64,000 nucleotides of DNA from an uncultured Enterorhabdus sp. (GTDB lineage Bacteria > Actinomycetota > Coriobacteriia > Coriobacteriales > Eggerthellaceae). The notes beneath the pieces are model-generated. The model had not been told where the DNA came from and searched no databases. It saw only the letters and a list, made by a program, of their open reading frames with translations. Of this stretch, positions 25,844-34,692 are shown in pieces; position 1 is the stretch's first letter; the number at the start of each line of letters is the position of its first letter. The stretch is taken from positions 62,001 through 126,000 of the forward strand of contig CANSQM010000001.1 in NCBI GenBank assembly GCA_947649205.1, given 5' to 3'. The position numbers and the translations under genes were made by a program.

Positions 25844-27856
25844 TCAATGCCTGCTCTCGTCTGCTAGCTCCTTAGCAAGATGGAAGACGCTTTCGTCGTA
25901 GAAGGGCCAATCGACGAGATTTTCCAATCCGCCCTTCTTTGTTGCGATCATAAGCTCCTCATTAATTTTGAGGGTAATACAGATGAGCAAGCTCAGCATG
26001 CGATAGTAGTCGGTTCTGATTTCCTCTGCGTTGGGGTCAGTGATTGCGGCGTGCGCATGATCGTATCGGTTTCTGAGGGCTAGAGAGTTTGGGAAGGAGG
26101 CGTCGTTGAACATGTAGTCAAGATACGCGGCCTCTGTTGGCGTGAATAAGGTGTCGCAATATGCGAGAATATCGCGATCCACCAGTTCTTGCACAAGTTT
26201 TAGCTCGGCATTTTCCAAAAATCGTAAAACCAAGGCGTCGTTATCCCAGACGCATTTAAGGCAAACGGCGGCCAAGGATGGTTTGAACCCTTCTGCTTCT
26301 TTGGCAATAAAGCCATTGTCTTCCAGTTGGCCAATGCTAGAGTGGAGATATTCAGGGTAATCGTTTTGGGTGATGTTGTGTCGCAGCATGGCATCGTAAA
26401 AGCAGGACTCGCTCTCGTTTGAATCGGCTAGGTACGACAGCATGCATTGGTCTGAAAAGAGGGTAAAGCCCCACTGTTCAAAACCGGATCCGGCAATGAC
26501 GTATTTAGGCTTTATTAGTGCTGGTATCGATGAAAAAGTCTTCATGCTCTCGAACGGAAAATAGTCGTTGTCGATTTCTCCGCGCTTGGCGTAAATAGAG
26601 TAAGCCTTTACCGCTCGCTCGACCTCAGGACCAATAGCTTTGCATTTGTCTAGCCAGGTTGTTTCCTTTGTAGGCAGTGCAAGAGAAAAACCTTTGATGT
26701 CGAACTCATCTGCGAAATATTCGTTGTAAACCCATTCTAGCGCGGTTTCTAATCGGGCATCATTGCTCTCTAGGAATTCCGAGTAAGCCGCCGTTTCGAT
26801 TAAAGCGAGACTATCGCGTATATGAGAATCCATAAACGAACGGTATTCTCCGATTGCGTGCAGGCCAAGAAGTCCCATGATGCCGCGTGCTTCATGCTTG
26901 CGTGCTGGCATAGTCATTAGGCCGCTTGGATCTAAGTAATCGAAGATGTAAATTAGATTATTCATAATCGTTGCGGGATCCGTGAACTTCTTTAGCCAAG
27001 GTCCGCTGAAAGAGTGGATGACCACGAGATCTTCGCGGGCCATTCCCTTGCAGGCGATTTGCGACATGTTGATGTTAACTCCTGCGCCATAGCGTAATCC
27101 TGTCCCATTTTTAAACATAGCTTGAACGGACTCTTCGTGTTTACGCTTTGCTCCAACACGAATTTCTGCTGAGGGCGTATATCTGTTTACCATTCCGGAT
27201 GGCCAGTTGCGTAGCACCCATAGATAGTTTGGATTGGCTTTCTCGTCGTTGATATAGCTCAACATTATTGAGTTGATATCCTCATTATGAAGTTGTGAGG
27301 GTAGAAATAATTTCGTGTTGTGGGTTGAGTCGGATGCAAGACGGTTGATTATCGTTTCTGCGGAAAGAATCGGATTTCTTCGCATTGCGTCGGCGATCTC
27401 GCTGTCAAATTGATTTACGAACTTCTTTCTTTCCAGAGCGGAAACAATGCATTCGGGATGAGTCTCCAGCAGTTCCGCGAAATCGGCCGAGCTAATCATT
27501 TTGTGAGCACCGCACACGCCCATTAGTTGCCAAAATGGTTCGTGGTACTGAAGTTCGATCTGCTCGTACATGGACGCAATGCTGTCATATGAAAGAGCTT
27601 TGCTGACATATGCGCATGCATGTGCGAAGAACTGTCGGGAGGCTTGGCTTGTGTTGATGGAATCCTCTTCTTCGAAAATCTCTGGGATCCCCTCAACAGT
27701 AAGCCTGCATTGATGCGCCTCTATGGCATCGTTGATCGACTCGATCTGCCTCTTCTCGCTGTCTCGTAAAAGTTCCAGGCACCTATCTCGATAGTGGCCT
27801 GCAGCCAAATCGTTGCGCCCAAAATATCGTACTCGGTTCTCGTCGTAATCTCTCAT
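25844..27856 (-). CDS. Unknown 670-residue protein with C-terminal HEPN-like RNase motif
   Basis: I do not recognise this large, mostly alpha-helical soluble protein. Near the C-terminus (about residues 590-603) it reads NSLALRNRYDHAHAA. This contains R-x4-H and the LRNxxxH context found in HEPN ribonucleases and DUF4209-like domains. Helices with conserved-looking acidic residues flank it. No nucleotide-binding motif is seen. HEPN proteins often act in abortive infection or toxin systems by cutting RNA; a stand-alone sensor-effector for phage defence is a reasonable guess given the neighbours. The ATG at 27856 has no strong ribosome-binding site. AT-rich compared with flanks. Confidence 0.6.
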   Translation of the reverse strand: MRDYDENRVRYFGRNDLAAGHYRDRCLELLRDSEKRQIESINDAIEAHQCRLTVEGIPEIFEEEDSINTSQASRQFFAHACAYVSKALSYDSIASMYEQIELQYHEPFWQLMGVCGAHKMISSADFAELLETHPECIVSALERKKFVNQFDSEIADAMRRNPILSAETIINRLASDSTHNTKLFLPSQLHNEDINSIMLSYINDEKANPNYLWVLRNWPSGMVNRYTPSAEIRVGAKRKHEESVQAMFKNGTGLRYGAGVNINMSQIACKGMAREDLVVIHSFSGPWLKKFTDPATIMNNLIYIFDYLDPSGLMTMPARKHEARGIMGLLGLHAIGEYRSFMDSHIRDSLALIETAAYSEFLESNDARLETALEWVYNEYFADEFDIKGFSLALPTKETTWLDKCKAIGPEVERAVKAYSIYAKRGEIDNDYFPFESMKTFSSIPALIKPKYVIAGSGFEQWGFTLFSDQCMLSYLADSNESESCFYDAMLRHNITQNDYPEYLHSSIGQLEDNGFIAKEAEGFKPSLAAVCLKCVWDNDALVLRFLENAELKLVQELVDRDILAYCDTLFTPTEAAYLDYMFNDASFPNSLALRNRYDHAHAAITDPNAEEIRTDYYRMLSLLICITLKINEELMIATKKGGLENLVDWPFYDESVFHLAKELADESRH

Positions 27857-28150
27857 CTCAGCCCATCTAATTGCGGGTACGCGTTCTTTTTATCAGAATT
27901 ACACAAAGAATGAAATACGTTAACCCCATTCAAGGTAACTGGACTTCGAATGCAACGACTGCTCTCTTCTTTCGGAATGTGGCCTTTGCGCGGAGTCTGC
28001 GGCGTGTATTGTGCTGAGATGGGCTAGGGGTGTGATAGCGGAGCAAAAAGTATCAATCTCAAATCGGACTAGTGGGACTGTTGAATGCGGCTGCTGTCGC
28101 CTGGTATGGTGGAGGCCATCGAATGGTCGGCGCGTGGAAGAGGTGGTTGC

Positions 28151-28657
28151 GTGGAATTCACATCGGCTAGTGCTAACAAGTACCTGCGGAGGCTGCAGGA
28201 CGAGAAGGATCGGCTCCTGCGGAGCGAGCAGGAGGTGAGTACCTATGTGCTCGCCGAGGGGGAGGCGGCCGAGCCTCCTGCTTACGACTACGGGGCCGTG
28301 CGTGAGAAGGTCGCGCAGATCGACGGGCAGGCGCGGGCCATTCGCCATGCCCTGCACCGGTTTAACATGCAGACGGTTCTGCCCGAGCGGGGCATCACCA
28401 TCGACGAGGCGCTTATCCTGCTCGCGCAGCTGTCGGGGCGCAAGGATCGCCTGAACTCGCTCGCTTCGCGCCAGCCCCAGGAGCGGCTGGGCAATCGGTA
28501 CTTCGGCAGCGGCAACGGGCCCATCGAGTACCGCTACGCGAACTACGACGTTGCCCGGGCGGAGGCGGACTACCGCGCCGTCGCGGATGAGATCGCCGCG
28601 CTGCAGCTTGAGTTGGACCTGGTCAACCAGACGGAGGTCTTCTCGGTCGAGCTGTAA
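28151..28657 (+). CDS. Conserved hypothetical coiled-coil protein
   Basis: The 168-residue protein starts MEFTSASANKYLRRLQDEK and ends ALQLELDLVNQTEVFSVEL. It is mostly long amphipathic helices with heptad-like spacing, interrupted by a RLGNRYFGSGNGPIEYRYAN loop. I recall similar proteins, unannotated, in Firmicutes and Coriobacteria (tool-of-memory match only). The GTG at 28151 has GAGGTGG upstream; earlier starts have none. It has high GC, unlike the AT-rich gene to its left. No catalytic motif is visible. Confidence 0.6.
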   Translation: MEFTSASANKYLRRLQDEKDRLLRSEQEVSTYVLAEGEAAEPPAYDYGAVREKVAQIDGQARAIRHALHRFNMQTVLPERGITIDEALILLAQLSGRKDRLNSLASRQPQERLGNRYFGSGNGPIEYRYANYDVARAEADYRAVADEIAALQLELDLVNQTEVFSVEL

Positions 28658-29041
28658 GGGCTCGCCTGTTTTCCGGATCTGTGGCTTTCCCCGCAAAGGA
28701 TACTTTGGAACGTTGCGGTTTCGCGTTGGAGTTGTCGGGTAGTTCGTTGTCGGCAGTGCCGTGCGGTTTGAGCGTTGGCGCCTTGCCGGAAGATCTGGCT
28801 TCCACCCATTTCCGCCGCAGATCGAAAGCTTCGGGCGCCTCCCCGCGAGGTCGCCCGCGATGCCGAAGCGCGGTCATAGGCATCACCCTCCTTGACGCAC
28901 CATTTTGCCGCTGCGATTGCGTCGGTGCGACCAACTGGCGAGGTCTTAGCCAAATTCGGTGCAATGATCTGCGAGAGCGCTTGTTGTCCACCAATCTTTG
29001 TTCTATTGCTGGTCTCGCCTGCGCTCAAATCGCGCAAGGAC
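28658..29041. other. Intergenic stretch without a recognisable gene
   Basis: I see no gene in the 384 bases before the tandem repeats; open frames on both strands lack start signals and similarity. A degenerate copy of the downstream repeat unit (GCTCAAATCGCGCAAGGAC) lies at about 29023-29041. Confidence 0.5.
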
Positions 29042-29098
29042 GCTAAAACAAATCAAGGACGCTAAAAGAAATCAAGATTGCTAAAAGAAATCAAGGAT
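29042..29098. repeat. Three 19-nt tandem repeats upstream of the ATPase gene
   Basis: Three head-to-tail copies of GCTAAAAGAAATCAAGGAT (with one to three differences) occupy 29042-29060, 29061-29079 and 29080-29098, with a degenerate copy before them. They end 45 bases before the ATPase start and overlap its candidate promoter. They resemble iteron-like binding sites. Confidence 0.85.
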
Positions 29099-29106
29099 GC
29101 TACGAT
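29078..29106 (+). promoter_or_regulatory. Candidate promoter of the ATPase gene
   Basis: TTGCTA (29078-29083), a 17-base spacer and TACGAT (29101-29106) fit a sigma-70 promoter. The -35 box and spacer lie inside the third tandem repeat, so a protein bound to the repeats would control it. Confidence 0.5.
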
Positions 29107-29142
29107 CTCCCTGTTGCAGCGGTCGAATGGCGGGAGATTGTC

Positions 29143-30258
29143 GTGGCAGATAAAACCGAGGGCATCCAGCGGGGGACGTTCAACCCGTTTACCCCTGAAT
29201 TTGGAAAAGTGCCTGCCTATTTCGCCGGTCGAGAGCAGGTGCTCTCGGATGTCCTGAGCGCCTTCGAAGAGCAAGCGACAAACCTCTGCGCCCTGTTCGT
29301 CGGTCCGCGCGGCTGCGGTAAAACGGCTCTTCTCACATATCTCGGCAACGAAGCGTCTCGGCTTGGGTGGGTGATAGCCAATGTTTCGGCAACACCGGGC
29401 ATGCTTGAGGATATCGTCCAGCGCACCGAGGAGTCGGCCTCTCATCTCATTGAGACCTTGCCCGAAAAGTGTCTTACGGGTGTGAACATCGCGGGCCTTG
29501 GAGGGGCGACGTGGAACCCGAGAGGCGAATCGGAAGCGAATTGGCGCACGCGCATGAATGGCCTTTTAGACCGTTTAGGTGAAGCGGGCGTCGGCTTGCT
29601 GATTACCGTTGACGAGGTGGATGTGTCTCTCGACGAGATGAGCCACCTGGTTTCGACATACCAGCATTTCGTGCGCGAGAACCGCAAGGTCGCCCTCGTG
29701 ATGGCGGGGTTACCGTTCCATATAAGCTCGCTTCTCAGCGGTAAGAACACGTCGTTTCTTCGCCGAGCCCAGCGCTTCGATCTGAGTTCCTTGGCACCTT
29801 ACGAGGTGGAAGAGGCCTTTCGCCTGACGGTTGAAGAAGGCGGCAGGCTTATCAACGAAGGGGCATTGACCGAAGCGGTTGAGGCTATCAACGGATTTCC
29901 TTTCATGCTTCAGCTTCTGGGCTATCGAGCATGGCGCATGCATTCCGACGATGCTTTCCTGAGTATCGAAGACATTCGCGCCGGTGCGCAGAGGGCTCAG
30001 CGTGAACTGGAAGATCGCATCTTCGACGTCACCTATGCAGAGCTCTCCAAGGCAGATAGGGCGTTTCTCGCGGCCATGGTGCAAGACGAGAAGGTCACCA
30101 GTCGCGCTGATCTGATGGGGCGACTGGGAAAACCTTCGGGGCATATTTCCACGTACAAGAAACGACTTGTGCAGAGCGGCGTTATTGGTGAAACCCTCAA
30201 CGGCGATTTTTATTTTGCGCTGCCCGGTTTCAGGGAGTACATCGCGGGCCGGGAGTAG
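29143..30258 (+). CDS. AAA/STAND-type ATP-binding protein with C-terminal winged helix
   Basis: The 371-residue protein starts with a short segment, FNPFTPEFGKVPAYFAGREQ, seen in Orc1/Cdc6-like and STAND ATPases. Walker A is GPRGCGKT (54-61) and Walker B is LLITVDEVD (about 150-158). A sensor region follows (FLRRAQRFDLSSLAPYEVEEAF), and the last 60 residues look like a winged helix (SRADLMGRLGKPSGHISTYKKRLVQSGVI). It probably binds DNA in an ATP-dependent manner; similar proteins are annotated only as ATP-binding. The start is GTG. The repeats just upstream may be its own binding sites. No adjacent effector is encoded on the same strand. Confidence 0.8.
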   Translation: MADKTEGIQRGTFNPFTPEFGKVPAYFAGREQVLSDVLSAFEEQATNLCALFVGPRGCGKTALLTYLGNEASRLGWVIANVSATPGMLEDIVQRTEESASHLIETLPEKCLTGVNIAGLGGATWNPRGESEANWRTRMNGLLDRLGEAGVGLLITVDEVDVSLDEMSHLVSTYQHFVRENRKVALVMAGLPFHISSLLSGKNTSFLRRAQRFDLSSLAPYEVEEAFRLTVEEGGRLINEGALTEAVEAINGFPFMLQLLGYRAWRMHSDDAFLSIEDIRAGAQRAQRELEDRIFDVTYAELSKADRAFLAAMVQDEKVTSRADLMGRLGKPSGHISTYKKRLVQSGVIGETLNGDFYFALPGFREYIAGRE

Positions 30259-30387
30259 CGTCTCGGTCGCCTTGGGCGCGAAAAGGGCGCAATACCCGCA
30301 GTGCCTTTCGCGGCCCCACAATGAAAATGAGCGGGCAGCCAGTGCTCCCGTAGGCGGCGTGCTGTTCTTGTGGTACCCTTTTCGATT

Positions 30388-30945
30388 ATGGGATCGGTCA
30401 TCAATGGGTACATAGCTACTTTCAGCGAAAGCTTCAATGTGGCCGTTCTGGTGTGGCCGTTGCTGTCGCTGCTGCTCAGCGTGCCGGTGCTGGTGGGGTT
30501 GTACCGGCGCGACGGATGGCTGCCGCTTACGACCGTGTTCGCTGTGTACGCGAGTATCCTCTATGCTGCCGGTCTTGTGTGCTTCACGTTGTACCCGCTG
30601 CCTACGGGCGATTCAGGACCGGGCATCACCTACGGCATCCCGCCCATTCTCGACCCGCTCAACTTCGTTCACGATATCGCCGAAGGCGGCGCTCGCGCAG
30701 TGCTGCAACTCTTGTTCAACATCGTGCTCTTCGTGCCGCTCGGCTTCATTGCGCGGACGCTCCTGAAGCTGAGGCTCCCGCTTGCCTTGGCGCTGTCCTT
30801 CGCCGCCACCTGCCTTATCGAAACGGCGCAGCTCACGGGGCTATTCGGGGTGTATCCCTTCTCATACCGCACCTTCGACGTGGACGACATTCTGTGCAAC
30901 ACGCTCGGCGGTGTGATCGGCTGGGGCTGGGGCATCTGGCTGTGA
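30388..30945 (+). CDS. VanZ-like family membrane protein
   Basis: This protein of about 185 residues has four to five membrane segments and the VanZ pattern: ILDPLNFVHDIA, LLFNIVLFVPLGFIARTL, CLIETAQLTG and RTFDVDDILCNTLGGVIGW. The conserved acidic DVDDILCNT loop is diagnostic. VanZ proteins are linked to teicoplanin resistance in some bacteria, but most chromosomal members have unknown roles. The next gene's GTG overlaps its stop codon, so the two are translationally coupled. Confidence 0.88.
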   Translation: MGSVINGYIATFSESFNVAVLVWPLLSLLLSVPVLVGLYRRDGWLPLTTVFAVYASILYAAGLVCFTLYPLPTGDSGPGITYGIPPILDPLNFVHDIAEGGARAVLQLLFNIVLFVPLGFIARTLLKLRLPLALALSFAATCLIETAQLTGLFGVYPFSYRTFDVDDILCNTLGGVIGWGWGIWL

Positions 30946-31547
30946 AGCTGACTCAGCGCGAAGCGGAGGTGCTGCCGCCCGTTACCCATCGTCCTGGCTT
31001 CGTCCGGCGCGCGGTGGCGCTGTGGACCGACGCTATGATCATCGACGTATGCTCGGTGGTGCCGCGCCTGATGGTCGTGATCGGCCTGAAGATGCTGATG
31101 GGCGATGCTTTCGACGAGGCCATGCTGAACCGGGCCAACGTCGTCGTCTGGGTGATCTGCTATGGGCTCGCCTTCGCGGTGGTGGAAGTGGTCGTGCCCT
31201 GGAGGCGCGACGGCGGCACGCCGGCGGGCCTGTTCTACCGCATGTCGTGCGAGACGCAGCAGCGCGCCGGCGCCATGCGCGTCGCCTTCTACGCGGCGCG
31301 GGCAATCGTGTTGCTGCTTGTGCTCGTGTACCCGCAGAACACGGCGCTCCCGCTTGCCGTGTTCTACCTGGTAGCCCGCAGGATGCCCTACGATTTCATT
31401 TCCGGAAGGGTTGCGGAGGGCGCCCGTGGAAATGCCATGCCGACGGCGCGAGGAGCGTCGGCCGCGTTGCTCGTGCGAGGCGCGGAAGGTTCGGAAGGCG
31501 CAGGGGCCGTAGAGGGCGTGGAAGATCGTGAGCCCTGCCTCTCCTAA
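30942..31547 (+). CDS. RDD-like family membrane protein
   Basis: The 201-residue protein begins with a short cytoplasmic segment and then GFVRRAVALWTDAMIIDVCSV, matching the RDD pattern of Arg followed by Asp in the first membrane helix. Three or four hydrophobic segments follow. The C-terminal 60 residues are Ala/Gly-rich and polar. The GTG start overlaps the VanZ stop codon as GTGA. Function is unknown; some RDD proteins act in ion or stress tolerance. Its end overlaps the convergent radical SAM gene by 4 bases. Confidence 0.7.
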   Translation: MKLTQREAEVLPPVTHRPGFVRRAVALWTDAMIIDVCSVVPRLMVVIGLKMLMGDAFDEAMLNRANVVVWVICYGLAFAVVEVVVPWRRDGGTPAGLFYRMSCETQQRAGAMRVAFYAARAIVLLLVLVYPQNTALPLAVFYLVARRMPYDFISGRVAEGARGNAMPTARGASAALLVRGAEGSEGAGAVEGVEDREPCLS

Positions 31548-32413
31548 CAGCTCCCCACGTAGACGTGTTTCAGGTGGCGGCGGGCTACGGCGGCCAGCTG
31601 GTGCACGGTGGCGGGTGGTGTGGCGGGGCGGTCTTGCAGGCGGTGGCAGGGGAAGAAGCGCGTTATGTGGTAGGGAATGCCCGGATCAAGCGATGCGAGC
31701 CATGCAGCCGCGGCGTCAATCTCGTCTTCGCTATCATTCAGGCCGGGAATGATGAGCGTTGTCACCTCCAGGTGGCAACCGGGTTCGGCGGCCAGCGCTT
31801 CTATGGTGTGCTTCACGGTGTCCAGGTCGCCGCCGACGAAATCGTAGAAGCTCTGGGTGAAGCCTTTCAGGTCGATGTTCGCTGCATCGATGAGTGCGGC
31901 CACTTCGCGCAGCGGGCCGTCGTTCACGGAGCCGTTCGAGACGAGCACGTTGGCCAGGCCGCGCTCGCGCGATAGGCGGGCAGTATCGCGCACGAACTCG
32001 AACCCCACAAGCGGCTCGTTGTAAGTGAAGGCGATGCCGATGTTGCCCTCGGGCATGAGCGAGGCAGCCAGCTCGACCAGCTCCGCCAGCGCTATCTCGC
32101 GCCAGGGTACGTCGCGCTCGCAGGCGCAGGCGATGGAGGCGTTCTGGCAGAACGGGCAGCGCAGGTTGCAGCCGTAGGAGCCCACCGACAGCACCTTCGC
32201 GCCAGGCCGGAACCGCGCGAGCGGCTTCTTCTCGATGGGATCCAGTGCCAGCGACGTAATACGTCCGTAGTTGGCATCCGCCACGCGGCCGTCCCGGGCA
32301 ACGCGCCCGTGGCAGAGGCCCGTCTGCCCCTCGGCCAGCCGGCATCCGTGCGGGCAGATGGTGCACGTGACACGTTGTCCGTGCAGGCCGGTTTTCGCAG
32401 CGGCATTGTCCAT
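31544..32413 (-). CDS. amrS: AmmeMemoRadiSam-system radical SAM enzyme
   Basis: The 289-residue enzyme has the radical SAM motif CNLRCPFCQN (CxxxCxxC) at about residue 79 and an N-terminal Cys-rich segment CTICPHGCRLAEGQTGLCHGR, both typical of the AmmeMemoRadiSam radical SAM protein. FTYNEPLVGFEF and SNGSVND also match. It makes a 5'-deoxyadenosyl radical; the substrate is not established. The usual partners, AMMECR1 and Memo, are not in the window. AAAGGAG precedes the ATG. Confidence 0.88.
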   Translation of the reverse strand: MDNAAAKTGLHGQRVTCTICPHGCRLAEGQTGLCHGRVARDGRVADANYGRITSLALDPIEKKPLARFRPGAKVLSVGSYGCNLRCPFCQNASIACACERDVPWREIALAELVELAASLMPEGNIGIAFTYNEPLVGFEFVRDTARLSRERGLANVLVSNGSVNDGPLREVAALIDAANIDLKGFTQSFYDFVGGDLDTVKHTIEALAAEPGCHLEVTTLIIPGLNDSEDEIDAAAAWLASLDPGIPYHITRFFPCHRLQDRPATPPATVHQLAAVARRHLKHVYVGSC

Positions 32414-32639
32414 CGTTTTCGCTCCTTTTGCTTCAAGTGGTGCGGCCGTAAGACCGTTCGACTCAGTACGCTCTTTGGCGGCTTGCTTGCAGATGTGGTT
32501 TCCTTGGCTTGAAGAAATGCTGCTTCTTGCAAGTCTGTTGACGCTCTTCAGCCCAAGGCCAAGGGCGCGTCGGGTATTATATTCATGCGACCGTTTAAGG
32601 GCCGTAGTTTCGATTTCACCACCTACCAGAGGAGTGTCA

Positions 32640-32903
32640 ATGCCCGAGCTTTCCCGCTTTGCTGGTATCGTGATTTACATGCTTTTCAAGGATACCAAGC
32701 ATCACAACAAACCACACGTGCATGTTTATTACGGCGAATTCGAGGCCTCAGTGGGTGTCGATGGCGAGCTGCTGGCGGGTTCGTTGCCGCGTAAGCAGAT
32801 GAAGATCGTTGTTGGCTGGCTCGCCCTTCACGAAGAGGAAGTATACGCTGCGTGGAACCGTGCGGTTCAGGGCGAGCACTTTGACAAAGTGGACCCCATG
32901 TAG
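32640..32903 (+). CDS. DUF4160 domain protein
   Basis: This 87-residue protein matches the DUF4160 pattern: PELSRFAGIVIYMLFKD then HHNKPHVHVYYGEFEASVGVDG and the final ALHEEEVYAAWNRA. It is almost always encoded before a DUF2442 protein, as here, in a toxin-antitoxin-like arrangement. The biochemical function is unknown. Start ATG at 32640 has GAGG six bases upstream. Confidence 0.85.
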   Translation: MPELSRFAGIVIYMLFKDTKHHNKPHVHVYYGEFEASVGVDGELLAGSLPRKQMKIVVGWLALHEEEVYAAWNRAVQGEHFDKVDPM

Positions 32904-32914
32904 GAGGGCGTGTG

Positions 32915-33223
32915 ATGTACATAGTTGATGACATTTGCTACGCTGGCACTCCTTGCGATGAGGTGCGGGTGGTGCAAGCCACGCCCCTCAAGGGAGGGAT
33001 GCTGCTGATCCTCTTTTCGTCTGGCGAAAAGAAACTGTTCGATGCTCTTTCGGTCGAGGGTTCTGCTTTTGAGCCTTTGAAAGATGAGTCGGTTTTTGCC
33101 TCGATTTCTGTTCAACATGGTTTTGTCTCGTGGGCTGACGGGACTATAGATTTGGCGCCAGAATACATATACGAAAACAGCGTGCCCTATAACGAATGCG
33201 ACGATCTGCTCGAGTGCGCGTGA
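32915..33223 (+). CDS. DUF2442 domain protein
   Basis: The 102-residue protein matches DUF2442, with the DGTIDLAPEYIYENSVPY segment near the end that is characteristic of the family (DGxxDLxPExLYxxS). It follows DUF4160 after 11 bases with AGGAGG before the ATG at 32915. The partner role in a DUF4160/DUF2442 toxin-antitoxin-like pair is inferred from repeated pairing. Confidence 0.85.
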   Translation: MYIVDDICYAGTPCDEVRVVQATPLKGGMLLILFSSGEKKLFDALSVEGSAFEPLKDESVFASISVQHGFVSWADGTIDLAPEYIYENSVPYNECDDLLECA

Positions 33224-33387
33224 GGAGCGAAAAGAAGCTGATCGGGCGATAGAAAGACGGCATGATCCTTGGATCGGCTGCATCAAGCAATGGGATCCAT
33301 CAACCTCAAATCGGACGTTTATAACGGTTCGATATGAGCGCCTCTCCTGCCTCTCCGGCGCCCCTCGTCCAGGCCGCCCATAACGGC

Positions 33388-34347
33388 CTAGCCCTTCTGC
33401 GCGGGGCGGCGCAGTGAGCTGGCGACGGCGCGGCCCTTGGTGCGGGCGGCGCCCATCACAGCGGTGGCGCCGCCGAAGTCGATCCCGGTGATGATCTTCA
33501 CAAGCTGCAGGAACAGCATGAGCACGAGCAGGGGAATCAGGCAGCTCGTCACGATCATGACCGCCAGTGTGTCCACCATGGTGTTCAGTTGCTGCCCCAG
33601 GCTGTCCAGTGCCTGCTGGGCGCCTTGGGTCAGGTTGCTCCATCCGTCCTGCACGGCGCTGGCGATGCCGCCCAGCAGCCCCTGGTCTTCCTGGGGCTCG
33701 GTCGGGGTATTCTCCTCCAGCTGCTGGGTGGCCTCTTGGGCCGCGGCGTTGGAGGCGGCGAGCGTCTCATCGAAGGTGGCGTCCACATTGTCGGTGAGCC
33801 ATACGCTCACGGGCACCACGAGCGCCAGCGCCAGGCCAAAGGCCGCGAGCTTCGCTCCCAGTCGCTGCAGGTTCGCCCGTGAAAGCGTTCCCTGCTGCAA
33901 GAACACCGCGAAGGCGAACAACGCGCAGGCGATGGGGATGAGAATGCCGAAACCGAGGAACCCCAATGTGGTCAGCAGAAACTTTTCCAGGTAGATAACG
34001 GCCAGGATGACCATGAAGTACGAGCTGAAGTCCACGAGCTTCTCTGCGATGGGCGTGCCCATGTCGTTGGGCAGCGCCGTGATGGCGGCCGAGGCAGCGG
34101 TCGTGGTGGTGGCGAGCATCATGACGTTGGCCTTTTTCTCGTCGAGAGTGTCGGTGATGCCGACATAGGTGGCGGGATTCGAGGCGATATTCGCCACCAC
34201 CAGCAGCGACACGAGGGCGAGGGCGGCCAGAATACCTGCGATGATGGCTTTCTCCCTCATCGGGCGCTCCGGCGCGGGCTCGGGCTCTACCATGACCAGC
34301 TCGCGGGTCTCAACAGCGGTTTCGGTGCTCAGCGGCAGGGGGTTCAC
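33388..34347 (-). CDS. Unknown membrane protein with four to six membrane segments
   Basis: The 319-residue protein (from GTG at 34347) has a Pro/Glu-rich cytoplasmic start (EPEPAPERP), a membrane helix IIAGILAALALVSLLVVANI, a Thr/Ala-rich external region, more hydrophobic helices, and a polar helix (QQLEENTPTEPQEDQGLL) before a final membrane segment and basic tail. I do not recognise the family. The open frame extends upstream to 34551, but AAGGAG just before 34347 sets the start. It is divergent from the SulP transporter. Confidence 0.6.
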   Translation of the reverse strand: MNPLPLSTETAVETRELVMVEPEPAPERPMREKAIIAGILAALALVSLLVVANIASNPATYVGITDTLDEKKANVMMLATTTTAASAAITALPNDMGTPIAEKLVDFSSYFMVILAVIYLEKFLLTTLGFLGFGILIPIACALFAFAVFLQQGTLSRANLQRLGAKLAAFGLALALVVPVSVWLTDNVDATFDETLAASNAAAQEATQQLEENTPTEPQEDQGLLGGIASAVQDGWSNLTQGAQQALDSLGQQLNTMVDTLAVMIVTSCLIPLLVLMLFLQLVKIITGIDFGGATAVMGAARTKGRAVASSLRRPAQKG

Positions 34348-34692
34348 GGCGGCTCCTTCCCTCGGGGTCTTTCCGGTGAAAGTATAGCTGGCTTTTGGGG
34401 ACGCCCCCTCGGGCTCGCGATTTGATTGCGTTTTGAAACCAGGCACCGCCGCTTCTGCAGCCAACCGCTCCTCCGACTGACGTGGGGTTCTGCCTTGCTC
34501 ACCTTGGTGGAGAAGAGTAGAATGCGGCCTCGCGTTTTCTTGCTGACCCAACGACTTATATTCGCGTGAACCGCCCGGTATCTCGGGGCGGCTCGCGTCG
34601 TTGGCTCGGGAGGGGACGCCCCGGCGCTTCCGAGCCGCCGGTCAACCCGCAGCCCAACCCGCCTTCGACCCAAGGAACCGAGCCTTACACCC

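Noticed and set aside
29042-29098. CRISPR-like reading of the 19-nt tandem repeats
   Set aside because: The units are contiguous with no spacers, and there are only three.
9360-30300. Direct repeat of the guaA 3' end as right attachment site
   Set aside because: No second copy was found by reading the island and its right flank.
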